A program made the translations under genes and the position numbers. The notes under the pieces are model-generated. The model had not been told where the DNA came from and ran no database searches. It saw only the letters and a list, made by a program, of their open reading frames with translations. From the NCBI GenBank assembly GCA_018066965.1, contig JAGPVP010000081.1, forward strand, positions 40,451-104,450: DNA of 64,000 nt, in the 5' to 3' direction. Positions 9,063 through 15,910 of the stretch are shown one piece after another. Source of the DNA: Zhongshania sp. Lineage in GTDB: Bacteria > Pseudomonadota > Gammaproteobacteria > Pseudomonadales > Spongiibacteraceae. Every line of letters starts with the position of its first letter. Position 1 is the stretch's first letter.

Positions 9063-9389
9063 ATGAACCTTACTTCGCAACTTAGCGCGAAACTGCAATT
9101 ACTTATTTTGCTTATCGCGACAGGTTTTGCAACACCAAGTCAGGCAGACCCGCTAGGTAATTTGACTGGCGGCCGTATCAACCTGCCCGACCGTTCGTCA
9201 TTTGAGCAGCGTTTAAACGACGGTGCCCGCAGCACTCTCAGCGTTAATCAGGCAATCTCAATTGCGGAGCAACGCTACGGCGGTAGAGCCGTTGGTGCAA
9301 AAAAAATACGCAGTGGCAACGGCACGGCTTACAGTGTGCGCATTCTGCAAGACAACGGCAAAATTAAAAATGTCATTATTAATGATTGA
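9063..9389 (+). CDS. PepSY-domain periplasmic protein
   Basis: Small exported protein. An ATG at 9048 is in frame, but the ATG at 9063 has TGGGAG five bases before it and gives a normal signal peptide ending SQA-DP. The mature part carries one PepSY domain: LSVNQAISIAEQRYGGRAVGAKK, then AYSVRILQDNGKIKNVIIND. PepSY proteins often sit beside histidine kinases and may inhibit or modulate them. Here the response regulator starts 12 bp downstream, supporting a sensor accessory role, by inference. Confidence 0.82.
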   Translation: MNLTSQLSAKLQLLILLIATGFATPSQADPLGNLTGGRINLPDRSSFEQRLNDGARSTLSVNQAISIAEQRYGGRAVGAKKIRSGNGTAYSVRILQDNGKIKNVIIND

Positions 9390-9401
9390 GCGAATTTCAC
9401 C

Positions 9402-10085
9402 ATGCGTATTCTGCTAATCGAAGATGAAAGCCTGCTATTAGAACAATTACACCGTAATTTTGAGCGCGCCGGTTATGCTTGTGATACTGCCGCAGACGGT
9501 AAAGAAGGCCTATATCTTGGTCAAGAAAACCCCTACGACCTTGCTGTAGTCGACCTCGGCCTGCCCGGTATTGACGGCATCAGCGTGATAAAACAATGGC
9601 GCAGTGAAGGCCATAAATTTCCGGTTTTGATACTCACGGCACGAGACCGCTGGCAAGACAAAGTGGAAGGTCTGGAGGCCGGTGCAGACGACTACGTCGC
9701 CAAGCCATTTCAAATAGAAGAAGTTATGGCGCGCGCCAATGCATTGATTCGTCGCTCAGCTGGGTTTGCCAGCCCGCAACTACAGTTTGGCTGTATCACT
9801 ATTGATACCGGCGCTAAGCGAGCATCGCTGAACAATACCCCCGTTGACCTTACCGCCTATGAGTTCAACGCGCTGGAATACCTTGCTATGCGCAGCGGCC
9901 AAGTTGTTTCTAAAACCGACCTTACCGAACACCTTTACGACCAAGACTTTGATCGCGACAGCAATGTCATTGAAGTATTCATTGCTCGCCTACGCAAAAA
10001 AATTGACCCCGGTAATACCCTTAAACCGATCTCTACACTACGTGGTCGCGGCTACCGCTTTGAGCTAAGTGAAACCCAGCACTAA
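9402..10085 (+). CDS. OmpR/PhoP-family response regulator
   Basis: DNA-binding response regulator of 227 residues. Receiver domain: acidic pair in IEDES (residues 7-9), phospho-acceptor Asp51 in VVDLGLPGIDG, Thr in ILTARD, Lys in DDYVAKPF. Winged-helix output domain: VDLTAYEFNALEYLA, then VIEVFIARLRKKID and STLRGRGYRFE. It matches the PhoP type. The kinase begins on the base after its stop codon, so they form one transcript with the PepSY and glycine-zipper genes. Targets unknown; autoregulation of this envelope operon is likely. Confidence 0.93.
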   Translation: MRILLIEDESLLLEQLHRNFERAGYACDTAADGKEGLYLGQENPYDLAVVDLGLPGIDGISVIKQWRSEGHKFPVLILTARDRWQDKVEGLEAGADDYVAKPFQIEEVMARANALIRRSAGFASPQLQFGCITIDTGAKRASLNNTPVDLTAYEFNALEYLAMRSGQVVSKTDLTEHLYDQDFDRDSNVIEVFIARLRKKIDPGNTLKPISTLRGRGYRFELSETQH

Positions 10086-11429
10086 ATGCCTGCTCATCGC
10101 AGTAAATCGATTACCAGACGGCTCACCATCGCCAGCCTTAGCCTTATGGCATTGCTCTTGGCTGCGACGGGTATTGCAATCGATCGAGCTCACACCGCGA
10201 GTTTAATTAGCGCTGAGCAAGACCAGCTGCGGCTGCAATTTTTTGGCCTACTCGGTGCTATCGAATGGCAAGACGGCACTGTTGATATGGGTGACCGTTT
10301 AAAAGACCCTCGGTTTTGGCAGTTCCGTTCCGGGCTTTACGCCCAAATCCGACTGCGCAACGGCACGCCGTTATGGCAGTCAGTCTCCAGTGAAACCATA
10401 CCGCTACCAGCGCCGGCAAATACACCCCGCAGCGGACAAGAGCTATTTAGTGAAATTCGCGTTGATAAAGAACCTTTCTATGTTTTTCAATATCACGCTA
10501 TTTGGGAAACCGAAGATGACCGCGACATCCCCCTGCTCTTTTCGCTCTACTCCAGCCAAACATCCTTGCTTAATGAGCGCAAAAAATTCCAGCACCAACT
10601 AAGTCTCTGGCTTGGGCTGGTACTCACTATTTCACTTATCGTCACGGCGTTGATTTTATATTGGGGCTTACGCCCTCTACGAGAATTGGCCACTGATTTA
10701 AAGCTATTAGAGCGTGGTGATACCAGCAAACTTCGACCAGATTACCCCCGCGAGCTTCAGGGTATTACCCACAATTTAAACCAGCTCCTAGACAAAGAAA
10801 AAAAGCAGCGTGAACGATATCGAAACACGCTAGCGGACCTTGCTCATAGCTTAAAAACACCACTGGCCATACTGAAAGGTGGCGACAGCAAAGACGCAGT
10901 TGTTACTGAACAAATCAGTCGTATGGACAACATCATTAATTACCAACTCAAGCGCGCGGTAAGCACTGGCAAACAAAACCTTAACGGTCGCATCCAGTTA
11001 CAACCTTTAATAGAACGCCTTTGCAACACACTCAAAAAAGTATATCGAGACAAGTCGCTACATTTTGAAATCTCACTAGATTTAACTCAAACAGTCGGAA
11101 TTGACGAGCAAGATGCTATGGAGTTATTCGGCAATTTGCTCGATAACGCCAGTAAAGCCTGCCGTAAAAAAATTATTATTAGCAGTGAAAACGCGAACAA
11201 TCACACTGCTATTTATATTGATGACGATGGCCCAGGTATATCAGAAGAGTCTCGTGAAAAATTATTACAACGCGGGATACGCGGCGACCAATACGGCCAA
11301 GGCCAAGGTCTGGGCCTTGCCATTGTGGGGGATATTGTCGATAGCTACGGAGGAGCAATTCGCTTTACGGATTCTAAACTAGGTGGAGTTTGTGTCGAAG
11401 TCACATTGGTACAACAAACGGGCCATTAA
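10086..11429 (+). CDS. PhoQ-like sensor histidine kinase
   Basis: Inner-membrane kinase of 447 residues. TM1 is about residues 14-32; a periplasmic sensor of about 140 residues follows; TM2 is about 174-197 (LWLGLVLTISLIVTALILYW); then a HAMP linker. The H-box DLAHSLKTPLAIL (phospho-His near residue 254) is the PhoQ-type variant. N-box GNLLDNASKACRKK, G1 DDDGPGISEE and G2 GQGQGLGLAIV are intact. Partner of the regulator just upstream. The sensor region is not acidic enough to claim Mg2+ sensing; with a PepSY partner, envelope damage or a peptide signal is more likely. Confidence 0.92.
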   Translation: MPAHRSKSITRRLTIASLSLMALLLAATGIAIDRAHTASLISAEQDQLRLQFFGLLGAIEWQDGTVDMGDRLKDPRFWQFRSGLYAQIRLRNGTPLWQSVSSETIPLPAPANTPRSGQELFSEIRVDKEPFYVFQYHAIWETEDDRDIPLLFSLYSSQTSLLNERKKFQHQLSLWLGLVLTISLIVTALILYWGLRPLRELATDLKLLERGDTSKLRPDYPRELQGITHNLNQLLDKEKKQRERYRNTLADLAHSLKTPLAILKGGDSKDAVVTEQISRMDNIINYQLKRAVSTGKQNLNGRIQLQPLIERLCNTLKKVYRDKSLHFEISLDLTQTVGIDEQDAMELFGNLLDNASKACRKKIIISSENANNHTAIYIDDDGPGISEESREKLLQRGIRGDQYGQGQGLGLAIVGDIVDSYGGAIRFTDSKLGGVCVEVTLVQQTGH

Positions 11430-11433
11430 TAAA

Positions 11434-11461
11434 AAAGCCGGAGGCTGGTGGCTCCGGCTTT
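11434..11461. terminator. Bidirectional terminator between kinase and repeat-protein genes
   Basis: A 10-bp stem, AAAGCCGGAG paired with CTCCGGCTTT, around an 8-base loop. On the minus strand it runs into six T, a strong intrinsic terminator for the gene at 11510; on the plus strand only TTT follows. Confidence 0.85.
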
Positions 11462-11509
11462 CGTGTTTATCTAGGAATATTCTCTTCCTGATAAAAGGCC
11501 TAACTGCCC

Positions 11510-12115
11510 TTAAATAGGGATAAACGCCAAGAAATCAACCGGCAAAGCATCAAGACCTGGAAGACCGCCACCTAAAATGGGGCCAAGTGGGTCTATCGGT
11601 AATATCGCAAGGCCAGGCAGCCCGCCACCCAACAACAGTGCTGGAGTAGCTGGTATTGCAGTCAAGCCACCGCCAGACAGTAATGCAAATGGGTTAATTG
11701 GCAATGTGTTAACGTCTGTGAAATTACCCAATAGCCCGAGTACTGAATCAAACGGTAAACCAGCACCACCGATTAAATCAAAAACTGGTTGAATTGGAAT
11801 TAATTGGAATGCACTAATCAAATCAGAGGGCGTCACCGGTAATGCACCTAGACTTACCAAGTTACCACCACCGCCGAGTAACGCAGATGGATCTAACGGC
11901 AGTGAGTCTAGGCCTGGCAAACCACCATCCAATGGTAGAGCACCCAATGGCAGGGCATCTAAACCAGGAATGCCGGCACCGCTAAGCCCGCCGAACCCAC
12001 CACCTAGCTGAGCTATAATAGTTGTGATTGGCGCTAATGGATCAGCCATGCTGAATGACGCCATTGACGTCAATATCGCCGCCGCAACAAGTTGTTTCGT
12101 TGTATTTCTTTTCAT
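11510..12115 (-). CDS. Exported Gly/Leu/Pro repeat protein, unknown function
   Basis: A GTG at 12127 is possible, but the ATG at 12115 has GGGGA upstream and gives signal peptide MKRNTTKQLVAAAILTS ending SMA-DP. The mature chain of about 175 residues is almost all low-complexity repeat: a unit of about 19-20 residues built on GGGLPGLDALP followed by LP[LIV][DNT]P and LLGGG, seen about eight times. It has no Cys and few charged residues other than Asp. Such sequence fits a beta-solenoid or an aggregating surface polymer. It sits next to a TpsB-like barrel and an OmpA-like protein with similar Leu/Gly repeats, so it could be their cargo. It has its own transcript, as the upstream operon ends in a terminator. 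Confidence 0.65.
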   Translation of the reverse strand: MKRNTTKQLVAAAILTSMASFSMADPLAPITTIIAQLGGGFGGLSGAGIPGLDALPLGALPLDGGLPGLDSLPLDPSALLGGGGNLVSLGALPVTPSDLISAFQLIPIQPVFDLIGGAGLPFDSVLGLLGNFTDVNTLPINPFALLSGGGLTAIPATPALLLGGGLPGLAILPIDPLGPILGGGLPGLDALPVDFLAFIPI

Positions 12116-12312
12116 CGGTTTCCCCACTTATAAGTTCATTTGTGCATAATTTTTATATTTCTGACTCGGCATATAATACATAAACAAGCGATCAGATACG
12201 CATACATTACATACTATTACACACAATAAGCATGAGCACTATCACAAAAATATCAAAGAATTTCTTGCTATGACACACAACTCTGGAGTTGTGAAGGCTG
12301 TAGAAGTAAAAA

Positions 12313-12332
12313 AGCAGTCTTTAGAGACTGCT
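12313..12332 (-). terminator. Intrinsic terminator after the TpsB-like gene
   Basis: An 8-bp stem AGCAGTCT/AGACTGCT with a 4-base loop, followed on the minus strand by TTTTTT. It ends the OmpA-TpsB transcript and isolates the repeat-protein gene. Confidence 0.82.
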
Positions 12333-12362
12333 CTAAATGATTAAGCGCATCGAAACCATGTA

Positions 12363-14099
12363 TTAAAACGTGACCGAGAGCCGCCAAAAGAAATCGACTT
12401 CCACCTGGGATAACACGTCGTCATCCAAGTTATCGTCGTATATCGGTGTTGCCGCCAACAGCTCGGTTATAAAGTGCTTACCTAGCTCAGCTCGAAGACT
12501 AAAGCCTGCATCCGCAAGCGCTCGGGTATTACCGGCCTCGCCTGCAGCGTCTTCGTACCACGCCTGGCCGTGCTCAACAAATATAGCCGGCTTAAACGTC
12601 AAGCCAAACAGAGGTAGACCATTGCTCTCTAGTGCGAGCTTTGTATAAGTACCTGAATCCCCCACCAACACGCCGGGCAAATAGGCATTCAGCCCCGCAG
12701 CACCACCTAGAAAAAATTGTTGTTGCAACGGCAGCTGCTGGTCATCAGAAAACTGACTGACCATATCTGCTTTAAATGTCGCCCAATCACTCACTGCCAT
12801 TTTCAAACCTAAGCGCGGTTTAAAGAGCAAAAATTCACCAGTTCGCCGCCCTGTCGCCACCACACCTTCACGGGTATCTGTACCTAAAGTGCCCGTGTCG
12901 GATTCTAAACCCGCCTCAATAAAGCCCTGCGCGGTAATTTGACTACCCACACCAAACAAACGCAGTAATTTATTGTATTTTAAACCCAGCTCAAGGGTAG
13001 TTTGAGGTTCGTCTAAAGCTTTACCAAAGCCCTTAACATCAATAAAACTATCAACTTTCTCTAAACGTTCAGAAATCGTAAATCGATGTAAGGAGTCACT
13101 GCTAACCACCTGTTCTCCGGTAATGGCAATACTAGTGGTTTCAGACAGCAAGGTAAGACGTATTAATTCCATTGTTTGCGTTGGTTCTGCAACAACGCTA
13201 CCGCCACCATTCAACCCCAACAAACCACCCGTAAGCTCACACACCAGTGGAATAGCGCACAAAATGCTATCGGCTCCCTGGCCCCCGGTTCCAGCCCCAC
13301 CGCCGCTACTGGTGTTTACAAGGCCGTCCGCGTAGCGCTCGTATTCGGTATAGCGCGCTTCCACACCGTATAAACCAAAGCTGCTGGGGTAATTTAATCT
13401 AAACGTATAACCATCGTAATGATCACCACCATTCACTTCACCGAGTTCGGTCAAGGCGCGATCATATGAAAAAGAGGCTTCTACGCCAGTGCTAAAATCA
13501 TGTTTTAGTGATGTATTTGCGAAGTAACGTCCTAAAAAGCGATTCCCGAAGTTGTTGACGCTAAGACTTAGATCCGTGCTGTCATGGTCATCTTTTTTAG
13601 ATTCAGTAAGCACAATGGTAAAGGCAGTAGGGTCTTCTGATAACTGATAGGTGACCGCATAGTTTAGGCCCGCGCGCTCGCTTTTCAGATCGGCCAACAC
13701 GCGCTTGGTTTCAAACTCGGTGCGGCTTAAATCCTGATCGCCAATCAAACCCGAAAAATACGGTTGCATATTCTCTGGCGCTTTAATTCCGGCCAAGTGA
13801 CCATTAATAACGTGAGCAAAGATGGTTTTATCTCGGTGCGCAAAGTACACCGTCACTAACAAATGGCCGAGCTGGTAATAAGCCTGATTCAAGGCGTTAA
13901 CCGCCTGCGCCGGTGTTTTGGCAACACCCATGATCAAATCAATTTGTTCACGGCTCAGGTAGCGGTTACCAGAAATACGCAGATCATACTCGCCTATTTT
14001 CACATCAATGATGGAGTCTGATTGCAGTGCAGCATATTGCTCAATTCGCTCTGCAGTAGACGCCTGAGGCGGGATAACGGGAGGTAGATCAATAGCCAT
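12363..14099 (-). CDS. TpsB/FhaC-like (ShlB family) Omp85 barrel, no signal peptide seen
   Basis: Outer-membrane transporter of the two-partner secretion type. Residues 30-155 hold POTRA-like repeats (ISGNRYLSREQIDLIM, LGHLLVTVYFA, then LNYAVTYQLSEDPTAFTIVLTES). A beta barrel follows to the C-terminal Phe (WRLSVTF). Oddities: (1) the protein starts MAIDLPPVIPPQAS with a good TTTTGGAG ribosome site and has no signal sequence, and an in-frame TGA lies 15 bases upstream; (2) the L6 motif, usually VRGY/F, reads LNAY (residues 469-472) although FFLGG and GDSG around it are kept; (3) residues about 260-307 are a Gly-rich insertion with two Cys and LLGLNGGG. Co-transcribed with the OmpA gene 36 bp upstream. 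Confidence 0.78.
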   Translation of the reverse strand: MAIDLPPVIPPQASTAERIEQYAALQSDSIIDVKIGEYDLRISGNRYLSREQIDLIMGVAKTPAQAVNALNQAYYQLGHLLVTVYFAHRDKTIFAHVINGHLAGIKAPENMQPYFSGLIGDQDLSRTEFETKRVLADLKSERAGLNYAVTYQLSEDPTAFTIVLTESKKDDHDSTDLSLSVNNFGNRFLGRYFANTSLKHDFSTGVEASFSYDRALTELGEVNGGDHYDGYTFRLNYPSSFGLYGVEARYTEYERYADGLVNTSSGGGAGTGGQGADSILCAIPLVCELTGGLLGLNGGGSVVAEPTQTMELIRLTLLSETTSIAITGEQVVSSDSLHRFTISERLEKVDSFIDVKGFGKALDEPQTTLELGLKYNKLLRLFGVGSQITAQGFIEAGLESDTGTLGTDTREGVVATGRRTGEFLLFKPRLGLKMAVSDWATFKADMVSQFSDDQQLPLQQQFFLGGAAGLNAYLPGVLVGDSGTYTKLALESNGLPLFGLTFKPAIFVEHGQAWYEDAAGEAGNTRALADAGFSLRAELGKHFITELLAATPIYDDNLDDDVLSQVEVDFFWRLSVTF

Positions 14100-14135
14100 G
14101 TTTACTCCAAAATTTCATGTTCCGTGTCCCCGATA

Positions 14136-15113
14136 TCAGGGCTGAGGAAATTCTCCAAGGACGCGCAGCTCTACCCGCCGATTGCGGGTACGGGCATCAC
14201 TCAACGCCGCTGCCGAAAGCCCTTTAATCGAAATCAAGGGTTGGGATTCCCCATAGCCCTTAATAACCAGTTGTTTTGCAACCACCCCCGCCGCCACCAA
14301 ATATTGCTTCACTGCCTGCGCTCGTTTTTCGGATAACAGCTGGTTATCTAGCTCGGTCCCAACATCGTCAGTGTGGCCCGCAACTTCGACAGATACGCCA
14401 GACATAAACATGATCATTTGCGCGACTTTATTTAGTGTAACGGCCGATGATTCGGCAAGTACTGCCGTGCCAACAGAGAAAGTCACCCCTTGTAGCGCAA
14501 GCGGTTGGGTGCGGTCAAAATGGCAACCCGATGGCAATACCACCGCGCCGGCGGGGGAATTCAGACATTGATCTACACTGTCGCAGACACTGTCGCGGTC
14601 TTTATCTACACAGCCACTAAGCTTGCCACTTGCTGTCGCCGGTAAAAGATCAGATTCGGTGCGTGGTTTCTTGTCTTTGCTATTATCAAACTCAGCATTT
14701 CCCTGCCGGCCGCCAGATCCGGGTAAAGAAAGAGTAAGCACAGTTGGGTTAATATCGCCCATCGCAGTATCTTGCAGGAACTCAAGCACTGCACCCTGCG
14801 TACTATCAATGGTTCCAGCTAAATTAGTAAGATCGCCTATTCCACCGCCTCCCCCAGCAATCGGGGCACCCAGCAATAAAATATCTTGGCCGCTTAGGCT
14901 AACGCCCAATAAGGCATCTGAACCCAGTACTTCTACGCCCAGCAAGTCCATGTCGCCGCTGAGTAAATTGATATCAGCAAGAATATCAGTCACAGGCATA
15001 GTTAACGACGAACCCAGTAGCTCGACATTAACCAATTGCGCACGCAAAACTGGCGACACGACAAGCGTCATCGCCATTAGGAAAATACTTATTACGCGCG
15101 CCAACAGAACCAA
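14136..15113 (-). CDS. OmpA-family protein with Leu/Gly-repeat N-terminus and TSP3-like segment
   Basis: 325 residues. A TTG start is taken, as an in-frame TGA lies just upstream and the signal peptide (ending VLRA-QL) needs it. Residues 27-110 repeat LLG/LLSGD units (DLLGVEVLGSDALLGVS, ending IAGGGGGIGDL). A calcium-binding thrombospondin-3-like stretch follows, DKDRDSVCDSVDQC, and then an OmpA peptidoglycan-binding domain (VEVAGHTDDVGTELDNQLLSEKRA, IKGYGESQP, NRRVEL). It would hold an extended surface or periplasmic module to the cell wall. The downstream TpsB gene is in the same reading frame, parted by two TGA codons. Confidence 0.8.
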   Translation of the reverse strand: MVLLARVISIFLMAMTLVVSPVLRAQLVNVELLGSSLTMPVTDILADINLLSGDMDLLGVEVLGSDALLGVSLSGQDILLLGAPIAGGGGGIGDLTNLAGTIDSTQGAVLEFLQDTAMGDINPTVLTLSLPGSGGRQGNAEFDNSKDKKPRTESDLLPATASGKLSGCVDKDRDSVCDSVDQCLNSPAGAVVLPSGCHFDRTQPLALQGVTFSVGTAVLAESSAVTLNKVAQMIMFMSGVSVEVAGHTDDVGTELDNQLLSEKRAQAVKQYLVAAGVVAKQLVIKGYGESQPLISIKGLSAAALSDARTRNRRVELRVLGEFPQP

Positions 15114-15243
15114 GCTAAATACTCAAACACTACGTTGTGACTATCATTATAGTCATTAACAAAAGCTATTTCTTAGAGCTGCCACCCTACTCCACTAATA
15201 CAGCTAGTGTGACATAGCCCTATCGCTTTACCAAACAGCAAAA

Positions 15244-15271
15244 AGCCAGCCCATTGAAAGGGGCTGGCTTC
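15244..15271 (-). terminator. Intrinsic terminator after NTF2-like gene
   Basis: A 10-bp stem AAGCCAGCCC/GGGCTGGCTT with an 8-base loop; on the minus strand it ends in TTTTT. It lies 113 bp after the stop at 15385 and ends the TonB receptor/NTF2 unit. Confidence 0.8.
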
Positions 15272-15384
15272 GTTGATTTTACACAGGTATTAAACACAAC
15301 TGGCTAAATTTAATAGGCAAAATGCCCGCTTAATCGCCGTATTCGGCCAATACAAGCATATTAACTAAGAGAAAGCGTTAGCAC

Positions 15385-15789
15385 TTAAGCTAATTGCTGC
15401 TGCACCGCATCGAAATCCCAATACGCCTTAAGTGATATTATTTTGCCGTCTGCATTTGCGGCATACACAACCACCATATCTAAATTCATTTTGATACCGC
15501 CGGGCAAGGTATTCACCATTTTGACCACATTCGCGCATTCGTCGCCGGCGGGATGTGATGACACGATAGTGAATTCGATACTGCCAGCGGCAATAACCAT
15601 ATCCCAAAAGCTGGCGATTGCAGCTTTACCAATATGGCCGTTTCCCGTCGGATCTAGCGGTGACTTCCCTACAGGATCTTGCACGCAGGCGTTTTCTGCG
15701 AACAGATCTAACCACGCGGCCTTATTGCCCTGCTCTACAAACTGCCCAGACAAACGACTAGCAAGCAGCGCCAATTGTGCATTTCCCAT
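15385..15789 (-). CDS. NTF2-like (SnoaL/ketosteroid isomerase-like) protein
   Basis: 134-residue single-domain protein of the cone-shaped NTF2 fold: LSGQFVEQGNKAAWLDLFAENACVQDPVG at the N-terminus, the GHIGKAAIASFWDMVI helix, and paired strands ending IISLKAYWDFDAV. This matches steroid delta-isomerase/SnoaL-type proteins, which may be enzymes (isomerase, hydratase) or binding proteins; an Asp near the SLKAYWDFD end is kept. It lies 121 bp downstream of the TonB receptor on the same strand and may share its transcript, hinting at use of an imported hydrophobic compound. That link is inference. Confidence 0.8.
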   Translation of the reverse strand: MGNAQLALLASRLSGQFVEQGNKAAWLDLFAENACVQDPVGKSPLDPTGNGHIGKAAIASFWDMVIAAGSIEFTIVSSHPAGDECANVVKMVNTLPGGIKMNLDMVVVYAANADGKIISLKAYWDFDAVQQQLA

Positions 15790-15910
15790 AATTCAACCTA
15801 CTTGCTTGCCCATTTTTCTAAATACAAGACCGACGCAAGCATCGGCACTCATCCAAATATGTAAGTAGTGCGGCTCCATTCCACCATGAGACACGCACTA
15901 CTTGCGGCAC

